38,469 bases of DNA. It comes from Candidatus Nanopelagicales bacterium (lineage in GTDB: Bacteria; Actinomycetota; Actinomycetes; S36-B12; UBA5976). Numbering within the stretch: the stretch's first letter is position 1; every line of letters begins with the position of its first letter. The position numbers and the translations under genes are program-made. Shown here one piece after another: positions 9,624 through 20,162 of the stretch. The DNA lies in assembly GCA_016463095.1 (NCBI GenBank), contig JAEMSA010000013.1, positions 1 through 38,469 of the forward strand. Reading direction: 5' to 3'. The notes beneath the pieces were generated by a model. The model had not been told where the DNA came from and did no database searches. It was given only the letters and a program-made list of their open reading frames with translations.

Positions 9624-10091
9624 TTAGGGTGTGGAAGTTGAATTTGTTGGATTAATCTTGTAACCCCAGCTTGCACTTGCTCCTGAATGACCCGCCAGTA
9701 TTGAAATTGCTATTGCAGCTAATGCAAAAAGAATTCCTACATAGCCTAAAAGTTTGCTAATGAAGGATTTCTTGTCCTTTAATTTTGTCCAAATTAGCGC
9801 CAATAATAATAAAAACGCCGAAACTATAACTAATCTTTCGCCCCACCAGGCATGATTTGTAGGATAGCCAACTCGCAAAGATAAAGCTTCTCCAGATTGT
9901 TTGGCGATAAACGCTGAGACAAATGCTACGACCAAACCAATGTTGGTAATTGTGGAGTAATTTGATCTTAATTTTTCAAAAAATACTATAAGTATAAAAG
10001 CTACTGAAAAAAGTGGCACAAAAACAATCACTAGGTGATTAATTAAAACATGGACTGGAAGACCCAGAAATAAATCAAAAATTCTTTCCAT
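9624..10091 (-). CDS. DUF2231-like four-TM membrane protein
   Basis: GLPVHVLINHLVIVFVPL...GHSGASASWG pattern with hydrophobic segments. Confidence 0.65.
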   Translation of the reverse strand: MERIFDLFLGLPVHVLINHLVIVFVPLFSVAFILIVFFEKLRSNYSTITNIGLVVAFVSAFIAKQSGEALSLRVGYPTNHAWWGERLVIVSAFLLLLALIWTKLKDKKSFISKLLGYVGILFALAAIAISILAGHSGASASWGYKINPTNSTSTP

Positions 10092-10169
10092 GCTTACATT
10101 TAAGCATCCCTTTGATAAAGCCTGGTTTCTAAGGTGCCCGGTTGTACAGATTTCTTCTAAATTGTAAGA

Positions 10170-10853
10170 CTAATTTTGAAAAGTTTTCCAACTCACCCGG
10201 TGATACTTCGTGGGCCCAAAACTCTTTATTGCTTCTAAATGTTCAGGTGCAGCATAACCTTTATTATCAGCCCAAAAATAAAGTGGAAATTCTTTACTCA
10301 ACTCAGTAATCATTTGATCTCTGGTAGTTTTTGCCACAATTGATGCAGCTGCAACTGAAGCACAAGTCATGTCTGCCTTTATTTGAGTAATTATTTCTAA
10401 ATCAACAGATAAAGGTCCATCATCAAATTCTTGTTCAAACATGTTTTGTATTTCTTTTTCTGGCATCAACCAGTTATGTTTTCCATCCAGAATTAAGTGA
10501 TCTGGTTTAGTTGTTAAGCCAGCTAAAGCACGTCTGCCAGCACGTCTTAGTGCTCTAGTCAGCCCTATTTCATCTATTTCTTGATTAGTGGCATGACCAA
10601 CGAATGAATCAATTACCCATGATTTAACTAACGGTAATAGTTCCTCTCTTTGTTCATGAGTTAATAGTTTTGAATCTGCTAAATTTTCAGGTGGATTAAC
10701 ACAATCAACATTTATTACCGCAACTCCCACACTGACTGGTCCTGCTAAACAACCACGACCCACTTCATCCATACCTGCAATTAGTTTGGCACCGCGAGAA
10801 AAAAGTTTGTTTTCGAAATCGAGAGTGGGACGGTTCTTTTTAGCTCTGGGCAT
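10170..10853 (-). CDS. rnhB: Ribonuclease HII
   Basis: IAGMDEVGRGCLAGPV, LADSKLLT, AAASIVAKTTRD. Confidence 0.95.
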   Translation of the reverse strand: MPRAKKNRPTLDFENKLFSRGAKLIAGMDEVGRGCLAGPVSVGVAVINVDCVNPPENLADSKLLTHEQREELLPLVKSWVIDSFVGHATNQEIDEIGLTRALRRAGRRALAGLTTKPDHLILDGKHNWLMPEKEIQNMFEQEFDDGPLSVDLEIITQIKADMTCASVAAASIVAKTTRDQMITELSKEFPLYFWADNKGYAAPEHLEAIKSFGPTKYHRVSWKTFQN

Positions 10854-11499
10854 CAGGAATTATTTTAAACGCATCAGGAATACCTAAAGTGGCAAATCTG
10901 TTGAAAGGCCAAATCCTAATTTGCACAGGTCCGACTACATTTTTAACCGGCACAGTGCCATAAGCAGTTTCTAAATGAAATCTGGAATCTCGACTATCTG
11001 GTCTGTTATCGCCCATCACGAATATTCTGTTTTTAGGAACTGTTATTTCAAATTCGACTTGATTTGTTTCCACCCCAGGTTTAATAAAATCAGTGTCAAA
11101 TAATTCTGTGCCATTGATGAGAATTTTTCCACCCGGTGAACAACATTTAACGTTGTCTCCTGCTATACCAATAACTCTTTTTACTAAATCATCTCCTGCA
11201 TCCGAGGGTAGTAATCCCACCACACTTAACAGATGAAGAAATGTATTTTTATTTGTATCAAATACTGGTAACCAATCACCTGGATCTTTGAAGACCACTA
11301 TTTGGCCACGTTGAATATCTGTGAAAGGTTTAGTTATTTTGGTGGCAATAATGCGATCTTCTAATAAAAGTGTGTCTTCCATGGAAGCACTAGGAACATA
11401 GAAAGCTTGAAAAACAAATGCGCGCACAATGGAGGAAAGAATTAAAGCAATTCCAACCACAATCAGCAGTTCGCGAACTGCTGCCCATAGGGCGCGCAA
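10840..11499 (-). CDS. lepB: Signal peptidase I
   Basis: AFYVPSASMEDTL, KRVIGIAGDNV, FVMGDNRPDSRDSR; N-terminal TM. Confidence 0.95.
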   Translation of the reverse strand: MRALWAAVRELLIVVGIALILSSIVRAFVFQAFYVPSASMEDTLLLEDRIIATKITKPFTDIQRGQIVVFKDPGDWLPVFDTNKNTFLHLLSVVGLLPSDAGDDLVKRVIGIAGDNVKCCSPGGKILINGTELFDTDFIKPGVETNQVEFEITVPKNRIFVMGDNRPDSRDSRFHLETAYGTVPVKNVVGPVQIRIWPFNRFATLGIPDAFKIIPDAQS

Positions 11500-11504
11500 T
11501 TTAA

Positions 11505-12056
11505 TTATTTGTCAGTATCAGCAGGAACATCAGCGGCTGGTGTTTCAACAACTTCAGCAACTGGTTCTGCTGCAGGAGTTTCAGTAACAACTTCCTCTTT
11601 TGCTACTGGAGCTTCTGCTTGAACTTCTTCAATAATTTCATCGTTCTTAACCTCTACTGATTCATCAATTGCTACTTCAACATCTTCGTCAGTAACAACT
11701 GCTGCAGCCAGATCGCCACGAAGTTCTTTAATCTTGGATGCTTTACCACGTAGTTCGCGTAAGAAATACAACTTGCCACGACGAACATCACCACGTGATA
11801 CAACTTCAATTTTTTCAATTGTGGGTGTGTGAATTGGAAAAGATCTTTCCACTCCTGTACCGAAAGAAACTTTTCTTACAGTGAAAGATTCTGCGATTCC
11901 GGCTCCTTGTTTTCTAATAACAATGCCTTGGAATAACTGGATACGTGAACGAGTACCTTCAATAACTTTCACATGTACTTTGACTGTGTCACCAGTTCTA
12001 AATGCTGGAACACCTTTTTTAAGACTTACGCTATTTAATGCATCTAAACGGTTCAT
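11505..12056 (-). CDS. rplS: 50S ribosomal protein L19 with acidic Ala/Glu/Val-rich C-terminal extension
   Basis: [64 protein letters not shown]; start refined from 12077 to 12056. Confidence 0.95.
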   Translation of the reverse strand: MNRLDALNSVSLKKGVPAFRTGDTVKVHVKVIEGTRSRIQLFQGIVIRKQGAGIAESFTVRKVSFGTGVERSFPIHTPTIEKIEVVSRGDVRRGKLYFLRELRGKASKIKELRGDLAAAVVTDEDVEVAIDESVEVKNDEIIEEVQAEAPVAKEEVVTETPAAEPVAEVVETPAADVPADTDK

Positions 12057-12209
12057 TTTTACTCTTCTGATCTGCAACGCTCACAGGTCGTTCAGTCTTT
12101 GTTCGGTTAAAGCCGGATGTTTACTACTTATATAGCTCTTATATTCCCCTGTGGCGAAATATGAAGCTCATATCAATCCGTGAAACCCCTATTCTGCCAA
12201 GCCGACTTC

Positions 12210-12917
12210 TCAAGCCTGAAGTTCGGGTCGAAACTTCCTCGTACGCTTTAACGCCTCATCTTTTCGCCATTGGGCGATCTTGGCGTGATCACCACTCAAG
12301 AGCACCTCTGGCACGTCTAGGCCTTGCCATGAGGGTGGACGGGTGTAAATGGGCCCTTCCAGCAGGTTGTGCATTTCACCTGGCGCAAATGAATCATTGG
12401 TCACTGAATCTTCATTACCTATAACCCCATTAATCAATCGTGAGGTTGCTTCCAAAATAACTAGTGCTGCTACTTCCCCGCCTGCGAGCACGTAATCACC
12501 AATGCTTACTTCTATTACGTCACTGAATTGGCCACTTTGTTGATAGTGCTCCACAACTCGTGAATCAATTCCTTCATAGCGACCGTTAATAAAAACAAGG
12601 TGATCATAAGAGGCCAACTGGAGAGCCATTTCTTGATTAAAAACTTTTCCGGAAGGTGTTGGTACCACTAGAACGGGTTTAGTTTTTGCTTGTTTTAGGA
12701 CTGCCTCAATTGCTTCTCCCCACACAACAGGTGACATAACCATTCCTGGTCCTCCCCCATAAGGGGCATCGTCAACAGTTTTGTGTTTATCAATGGTGAA
12801 GAATCTTAGGTCATGAATTTCGACTTCAACTAATCCTGCTTCTTGGGCTTTGCCAAACAGAGACAGTTTTAACGGTGAAAAATACTCTGGAAAAATAGTT
12901 ATTAGATCAACGCGCAT
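12210..12917 (-). CDS. trmD: tRNA (guanine-N1)-methyltransferase
   Basis: MRVDLITIFPEYF, DDAPYGGGPGMVM, GRYEGIDSRV, SIGDYVLAGGEVAAL. Confidence 0.96.
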   Translation of the reverse strand: MRVDLITIFPEYFSPLKLSLFGKAQEAGLVEVEIHDLRFFTIDKHKTVDDAPYGGGPGMVMSPVVWGEAIEAVLKQAKTKPVLVVPTPSGKVFNQEMALQLASYDHLVFINGRYEGIDSRVVEHYQQSGQFSDVIEVSIGDYVLAGGEVAALVILEATSRLINGVIGNEDSVTNDSFAPGEMHNLLEGPIYTRPPSWQGLDVPEVLLSGDHAKIAQWRKDEALKRTRKFRPELQA

Positions 12918-13434
12918 CTTCAGCGTTTTCTTCATCAAATAGGCCAGCTGGTGGGTTCATCACAACTCTTTTGTTTTTGATATCTACTTCTGGCACAAGT
13001 TGGTTAACAAATGGGACCATTACTTCTTTGTTATCTATTGTTTTGACCACAATTAAAGCTTGCGCACTGCCCGGTAAAACTTCTTTAACAACACCAAGTT
13101 TTTCATTGTTAGTATTGAAAACTTCCAAATCAATTAACTGAAATTCATAAAATTCGTTATCACTGGCAAGGGCGTCTTCTGGATTAAACTCAACTACAAG
13201 CAATTTACCTCGTACTTTATCCACTGCGGTGCGATCTTGGATTTCCTCAAATTTTATTAACAATCTTGATAAATGCCATCTAGTTGCTGCAACTGTTAGT
13301 TCTTGATTATTTTCTTTGACTGTGATTTTCGCACCGATGGCAAATCTATTTTCCGGATCATCGGTGCGAACTTCAACACTTATTTCGCCATGAACACCGT
13401 GCGGGCGGCCTAAGCGGCCAACAACAACGTCCAT
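12907..13434 (-). CDS. rimM: Ribosome maturation factor RimM
   Basis: VGRLGRPHGVHGEISVEVRTDDPENRF; PRC-barrel-like C-terminus; adjacent to trmD. Confidence 0.95.
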   Translation of the reverse strand: MDVVVGRLGRPHGVHGEISVEVRTDDPENRFAIGAKITVKENNQELTVAATRWHLSRLLIKFEEIQDRTAVDKVRGKLLVVEFNPEDALASDNEFYEFQLIDLEVFNTNNEKLGVVKEVLPGSAQALIVVKTIDNKEVMVPFVNQLVPEVDIKNKRVVMNPPAGLFDEENAEDAR

Positions 13435-13448
13435 ATTGGTGGCGCTTT

Positions 13449-13688
13449 TTATTGCGCGTCTACGTCCACGAAATCAATTCGAGTACTGCGGCCACCTTGT
13501 AATGCGTTAACCACAGTTCTAATTGAAGTTGCGGTGCGACCATTGCGACCAATTACTCTACCTAAGTCTTCGCCATTAACTGTAACTTCTAAAGTACGAC
13601 CACGCTTTGTTGTTTTTTGTTCAACTTCAACATCAGATGGGTGATCAACAATTCCTTTTACCAAGTGTTCTAAGGCGTCTTCAATCAT
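13449..13688 (-). CDS. KH-domain RNA-binding protein (KhpA-like)
   Basis: [20 protein letters not shown] motif; located between rimM and rpsP. Confidence 0.92.
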   Translation of the reverse strand: MIEDALEHLVKGIVDHPSDVEVEQKTTKRGRTLEVTVNGEDLGRVIGRNGRTATSIRTVVNALQGGRSTRIDFVDVDAQ

Positions 13689-14251
13689 TCTGATTTAGCC
13701 TCTTCTGCAGCTGGTGCTTCTGCTGGAACTTCTTCTACAACAACTTCTTCAGCTGCTGGGGTTTCCACAACTTCGGCAACTGCTTCTTCAGCTACTGGTG
13801 CTGCTTCTTCTTTTACTTCAGCAACAACTTCTTCAGCTTTGGGTTCTTCAACTTTAGCTGCAACAACTGGTTTTGGTCTTGGATTCTTTTCTTCTTCTTC
13901 TCTTTCAGCCAAGTTTTCTTTCAAAGCTTTTTCATATTTTGCAAAATGATCTGCTTTTGGTGGAGCAACTCTAACTTTGCTGGTGGTGTCTTTTTCACCT
14001 TTAAATTTTTGCCAGTCACCAGTTAGTTTTAACAGTGCGACAACTGGTTCAGTAGCTTGTGCACCTACTCCTAACCAATAAGCAACACGTTCAGCATTAA
14101 TTCTGATAATTGATGGATCTTCTTTTGGTTGGTAAATTCCAATTTCTTCAATGGCACGACCATTACGTGCGGTACGAGAATCAGCAACAACGATGCGATA
14201 CATCGGTTGGTGGATCTTGCCTAAACGCTTTAACTTAATTTTTACGGCCAC
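13685..14251 (-). CDS. rpsP: 30S ribosomal protein S16 with long acidic Ala/Glu/Val/Pro-rich C-terminal extension
   Basis: [42 protein letters not shown]; ~60-aa low-complexity tail. Confidence 0.96.
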   Translation of the reverse strand: MAVKIKLKRLGKIHQPMYRIVVADSRTARNGRAIEEIGIYQPKEDPSIIRINAERVAYWLGVGAQATEPVVALLKLTGDWQKFKGEKDTTSKVRVAPPKADHFAKYEKALKENLAEREEEEKNPRPKPVVAAKVEEPKAEEVVAEVKEEAAPVAEEAVAEVVETPAAEEVVVEEVPAEAPAAEEAKSE

Positions 14252-14342
14252 GAATTTGTTCTTTTCTGCTTGGGAGGTTTGTAACCTTGGAATACCTATA
14301 TTGGCAGAGACTAATCTCAGACACCCCCAATACCCCTACCCC

Positions 14343-14362
14343 ATAGAACATATATGTTCTAT
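14343..14362. promoter_or_regulatory. 20-bp perfect palindrome ATAGAACATATATGTTCTAT (putative operator)
   Basis: Exact self-reverse-complement, 11 bp upstream of the Xre ATG. Confidence 0.7.
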
Positions 14363-14373
14363 ATGCTGGGTTA

Positions 14374-14589
14374 ATGGACCTCGATTTAGAGAATTTAAGA
14401 CTCAGATTGCGGCTAACTCAATCAGAATTAGCTGAAATCATGGATATTTCCCAAAGAAGGGTCTCAGCCATTGAAAACGGGCCAGATATTCAATTGAGCA
14501 CTTTAAGAAAATATGTGGAATCTCTAGGTGCAAATCTGGAAGTTAACGCGATCATGAGGGGCGAACGTATTGCAATTCTGCTGGATTAA
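14374..14589 (+). CDS. Small Xre/HTH_3-family transcriptional regulator, antitoxin-like, no toxin partner seen
   Basis: LRLTQSELAEIMDISQRRVSAIENG HTH; LSTLRKYVESLGANLEV as in HTH antitoxins. Confidence 0.82.
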   Translation: MDLDLENLRLRLRLTQSELAEIMDISQRRVSAIENGPDIQLSTLRKYVESLGANLEVNAIMRGERIAILLD

Positions 14590-16055
14590 TTTAAATTAAA
14601 ACCAGAACCCATTTCGTTTTGTGCAGGTAATTGAATTCCTTGTTCTTGCAAAGCTCTTTTGGCAGGATTGCCACTTCGTTTAGCACCTTTACCTGGCTTC
14701 GGTTTTGATTTTTGTTTCACAAATGTTTGTCCACCCGTACCAGGAATCCCGCCCCCAGCTTGAACCCTTTTCATCATTTTTTGGGCCTCAGAAAATCTAG
14801 TTATCAAAGAATTAATATCTTTAACTTCACAGCCTGCTCCTTGCGCAATCTTTATTTTTCTGGCCGCATCAATACCTTTAGGGTTTTGTCTTTCTTCTGG
14901 TTTCATTGATTGAATGATGGCTTCAATTCTGGTTACTTCACGGTCATCAAAGTTTTCTATTTGTTTCTTAGCCTGTTGCATCCCAGGCAGCATGCCTAAC
15001 ATTTTTGACATCGAACCCATTTTTTTGATGGATTGCAATTGCTCTAAGAAATCATCCAGAGTAAAAGATTCACCACTAGCAAGTTTTGCTTCAAATCTTT
15101 CTTTTTGCCCTTGATCAAAAACTCTTTCAGCTTGTTCAATGAGTGTTAAAACATCACCCATGTCTAATAAGCGATTGGCTAGGCGATCTGGGTAAAAAAT
15201 ATCAAAGTCATCTAGTTTTTCACCATTTGAAGCAAACATCACAGGTTTGCCAGTTATTTCTCTTAAAGAAAGAGCAGCACCACCTCGAGCATCACCATCA
15301 AGTTTTGTTAAAACAATGCCATCAAAACCAACTTTGTCTAAAAAGTTTTGGGCTGTGACAACAGAATCTTGACCAATCATGGAATCAATTACGAGCAATG
15401 TTTCTTGCGGATTAACAGCTTTTCTAATACTTTGGGCTTGTTTAGTTAATTCATCATCAATAGCAAGACGACCGGCAGTATCAATGATGACCATGTCGTG
15501 AAGATTTTTTTGTGCTACTTTCATTGCTTCTTTAGCAACTTTTACTGGATCTCCTACCCCGTTGCCAGGCTCTGGAGCAAATACTTGAACACCTGCTTGG
15601 GTAGCAACAATTTTAAGTTGATCTACTGCATTTGGTCTTTGTAAATCAGCAGCTACTAGTAAAGGAGTATGGCCATCTCTTGCTAAATATTTTGCTAGCT
15701 TTCCTGCCAGAGTGGTTTTACCAGCTCCTTGCAAACCTAACAACATAATTATGGTGGGAGGATTCTTGGCAAAAGTTAATCTTCTGGTATCTCCACCCAA
15801 AATATTTATTAATTCTTGGTGGACAATCTTGATCACTTGCTGAGCAGGATTTAAAGACTGAGAGACTTCAGCACCTAATGCTTTTTCGCGAATTTTTTCA
15901 CTGAAACTATTTGCCACAGCTAAGGCAACGTCAGCGTCAAGTAAGGCTGTTCTTATCTCTTTTACGGTCTCATTTATGTCTGTTTCAGACAAACGACCTT
16001 TACTTTTAAGTGCTTTAAAGGTGTTATTTAGGCGATCCGAGAGCTGTTGGAACAT
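14586..16055 (-). CDS. ffh: Signal recognition particle protein Ffh
   Basis: GLQGAGKTTLAGKLAKYL, DTAGRLAIDDEL, TKLDGDARGGAAL, M-domain; start refined to 16055. Confidence 0.96.
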   Translation of the reverse strand: MFQQLSDRLNNTFKALKSKGRLSETDINETVKEIRTALLDADVALAVANSFSEKIREKALGAEVSQSLNPAQQVIKIVHQELINILGGDTRRLTFAKNPPTIIMLLGLQGAGKTTLAGKLAKYLARDGHTPLLVAADLQRPNAVDQLKIVATQAGVQVFAPEPGNGVGDPVKVAKEAMKVAQKNLHDMVIIDTAGRLAIDDELTKQAQSIRKAVNPQETLLVIDSMIGQDSVVTAQNFLDKVGFDGIVLTKLDGDARGGAALSLREITGKPVMFASNGEKLDDFDIFYPDRLANRLLDMGDVLTLIEQAERVFDQGQKERFEAKLASGESFTLDDFLEQLQSIKKMGSMSKMLGMLPGMQQAKKQIENFDDREVTRIEAIIQSMKPEERQNPKGIDAARKIKIAQGAGCEVKDINSLITRFSEAQKMMKRVQAGGGIPGTGGQTFVKQKSKPKPGKGAKRSGNPAKRALQEQGIQLPAQNEMGSGFNLN

Positions 16056-16087
16056 GATTGCAAGCGTAGCCAAGTACTTAATGCAAA

Positions 16088-16126
16088 TGAAATCAGCGCC
16101 ACATTTTTATTGTGGCGCTGATTTCA
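16088..16126. terminator. Hairpin, 16-bp perfect stem TGAAATCAGCGCCACA-ttttta/t-TGTGGCGCTGATTTCA (glnB-ffh intergenic)
   Basis: Perfect inverted repeat with 7-nt loop downstream of the glnB stop; only a weak T tract follows on the minus strand. Confidence 0.6.
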
Positions 16127-16142
16127 GCTAACAACGCATTAG

Positions 16143-17794
<1,652 letters not shown>

Positions 17795-17910
17795 AAATTT
17801 AGTTCACATCCTTTTAAAGAATTTGATTGATTTTTAAACCCATGCGCGCCATTGCGACCAGGTATGAATCAAAGATTGCCCTGTTTAAGTTTCAAGGGTA
17901 GTTGATTTGT

Positions 17911-17977
17911 GTTACAGGACTGTTAATTTTAGTAACAGAATTCCCGCTATATTTTGGACCAATTACAATTTGGCCAA
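17911..17977. promoter_or_regulatory. Cluster of inverted repeats upstream of amt (GTTAC...GTAAC; TTGGACCAA; TTGGCCAA)
   Basis: Read directly: GTTACAGGACTGTTAATTTTAGTAACAG and TTGGACCAATTACAATTTGGCCAA. Confidence 0.45.
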
Positions 17978-18057
17978 TAATGGTTTATTCAGTTTTGCGA
18001 AATTGCTAACACTGGTAATAGGACAACTGCTCGTTTTGATGGGGTCAAACTAGAGCA

Positions 18058-19044
18058 TTAATTTGAAGTTAAGATCTCTTGTTTGATAGGACTTCTCCAA
18101 GCAAATGAGATGTTGAATACATCATCTGTGTCAACAGTACTGTGCCTTAAAGCCTTAAATCCGTCTTCAAAAAGGTTCAGTAAAATAATTTCCAAATATA
18201 GTTTTAATCTAATGGCATATCCTGAAGAAATTGATCCCAGACGAAGTGCATCTTTAACTAATAAATAGATCAAAGCTGGTAACAAATCGATGCTGCGACG
18301 GGCGAACCACTTAAGCCCGTTGGTGAGTAACCATATTGTTTTTGCTTTTCGTTCGTGATTTGTAGTGGTTGGTAATTTTTCTTTTGATCTTCTAGGTAAA
18401 GATAGTTCTCTTCTCACCAAATCAGCTAATATTTGGTGACCTCTTGGACCTGGGTGCATGCGGTCAATATGCCAATTTTTTCTATCATAGATTTCTTCAC
18501 GATCAATAGTTTCGATTAGAAACGCATTAGTTTTAGATACCGCCCATTTCAAGGCCACATTTACTTGTAATGCTCGGTCTAACAGCACACATTTAATTGA
18601 TTTAGGGGCAGGTGCAATTCGAGAAGGATCATGAATTGCTAACAGCACAACCACTGTGCCGTTGGCTTCTAATTCGCTGATGACTTTGTAAACGCTGTGA
18701 GCAACTTTCACTGGATCAAAATTATTTCTTAAAGCGTCATTTCCGCCTACACAAATCACCGCAATATCAGCTCTTACCGCTAAAGCACTTGGTAATTGTT
18801 CAACTAATACATCGGCTGCGCGTGCACCATTTTTACTTAGATTCAAATATTTTGTGGCTTGTAAATCATGAGCCAGGCGACCTGTCCAACCATAACCAAC
18901 TTGAGATTCTTTTCCACCAATATCGCCAATTCCATAAACTGAGCTATCACCCAAGGCCACCACTCTTAAATTTTGCTTCAATCTCAGTTGCAAAATTCTT
19001 TGACCAACAGAATTTAGTTCAAGTTCGCTTTGTGCTGTGTTCAT
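18058..19044 (-). CDS. SGNH/GDSL-family hydrolase with unusual C-terminal extension
   Basis: VALGDSSVYGIGDIGG (block I), CVGGNDALRN (GxND), DRMHPGPRGH (DxxH); ATGA overlap with upstream GT. Confidence 0.8.
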   Translation of the reverse strand: MNTAQSELELNSVGQRILQLRLKQNLRVVALGDSSVYGIGDIGGKESQVGYGWTGRLAHDLQATKYLNLSKNGARAADVLVEQLPSALAVRADIAVICVGGNDALRNNFDPVKVAHSVYKVISELEANGTVVVLLAIHDPSRIAPAPKSIKCVLLDRALQVNVALKWAVSKTNAFLIETIDREEIYDRKNWHIDRMHPGPRGHQILADLVRRELSLPRRSKEKLPTTTNHERKAKTIWLLTNGLKWFARRSIDLLPALIYLLVKDALRLGSISSGYAIRLKLYLEIILLNLFEDGFKALRHSTVDTDDVFNISFAWRSPIKQEILTSN

Positions 19045-20162
19045 GCGACTAACTCCTTTTCTAGTTGGATTACTTGGTATAGCGATAGCAGTGCTTTTGC
19101 GGTTTTCGTCCATGAATAGTTCTGAGAGTTTTCAAGAGCAAGTTGTCTGATATCGGTTCTGGTGGTGATAGTGCAAATTGCTTCAACCCAATTTTCAATT
19201 TGATCATCCACATATGCCCCACCGCCATTAACCAATATTTCTTTAAGAGCACTTTTATCTGAAGCAATAACTGGAGTTCCGCAAGCTAATGCTTCTAATG
19301 CTGCTAAACAAAATGTTTCGTTTGGTCCAGGAGCAAGTACTGCATCCACTGAAGCAAGGTAGGTGGCTACTTCTTGACGATTTTTTAGGTAGCCCACAAA
19401 TTCGATTGGTAAATTCTTATATTTATTCATCAATTTTTTCTTAAGCGGTCCAGCCCCAATAACATAGAGTTGTGGATTTAAACCATGGGCAATTAATTCT
19501 TTGACAACCTCAAAAGCCACTTCAGGATTTTTTTCCTTAGATAATCTGCTGCATAGAACTAACTTAGGAAAACTAGTATGAGTTCTGAGATCCAAATTAA
19601 ATCTATTTTCATTAAAAATATCTGAGTCAACCCCTAAAGGTATTACTGACAAATTATTTGCCCCTACGTTCCTAAATTCTTGAGCGGCAAAATTGGTTGT
19701 TGCGATAACATGATCAAATTTTCTGAATGTTTTATCATTATGTTTCTTCACAATTTGATCTAGATTTGGGATAAACGGGAAGAAAGCCTTCAACACATTT
19801 GTGAGAATTTCGTGAGCAAATAAAACTGATTTGATGCCGCGTTGATTTGACCAGGTTGCGACACTCAACAAAGTCAATCGATCATTGATTTCCACCACGT
19901 TTGGTGAAAATTCTGACAATACTTCCTTGATTTTACCTGTTCTAAGAATTATTCGATAGCCACCACTAAAGGGAATCTTCCAACTAGGAATAGTTACAAC
20001 TTCTGCATAACTGGTACGAGATCTAGAAAATTCAATTCCTGGAATTATTTGTAAACATTCAATATCTCGCAAACTGTATTGCTTAGCTAGTTCAATCATG
20101 CTGGTTTTCAAGCCACCAGAACGAGGACCATAAAAATTTGCAATCTGAGCAATTTTTGTCAT
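19041..20162 (-). CDS. GT4-type glycosyltransferase
   Basis: GPRSGGLKTSMIELAKQY N-terminus, VIPLGVDSDIF, LCSRLSKEKNPEV, PGPNETFCLAALEALACGTPVIAS. Confidence 0.9.
   Translation of the reverse strand: MTKIAQIANFYGPRSGGLKTSMIELAKQYSLRDIECLQIIPGIEFSRSRTSYAEVVTIPSWKIPFSGGYRIILRTGKIKEVLSEFSPNVVEINDRLTLLSVATWSNQRGIKSVLFAHEILTNVLKAFFPFIPNLDQIVKKHNDKTFRKFDHVIATTNFAAQEFRNVGANNLSVIPLGVDSDIFNENRFNLDLRTHTSFPKLVLCSRLSKEKNPEVAFEVVKELIAHGLNPQLYVIGAGPLKKKLMNKYKNLPIEFVGYLKNRQEVATYLASVDAVLAPGPNETFCLAALEALACGTPVIASDKSALKEILVNGGGAYVDDQIENWVEAICTITTRTDIRQLALENSQNYSWTKTAKALLSLYQVIQLEKELVA

Noticed and set aside
12159-12173. ATATGA-AGC-TCATAT inverted repeat upstream of rplS as an operator
   Set aside because: Short 6-bp arms in AT-rich DNA, likely chance; kept only as a note
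12161-12424. 87-aa + ORF near trmD/rplS
   Set aside because: Antisense to trmD 3' end, no RBS or family similarity
13690-13860. Simple repeat or CRISPR-like pattern in the S16 tail region
   Set aside because: Explained by low-complexity Glu/Ala/Val codons in frame with rpsP; no regular repeat-spacer spacing
14343-14362. LexA/SOS box
   Set aside because: Actinobacterial/Firmicute LexA sites have GAAC-N4-GTTC; here GAAC-N6-GTTC, and no SOS gene is adjacent
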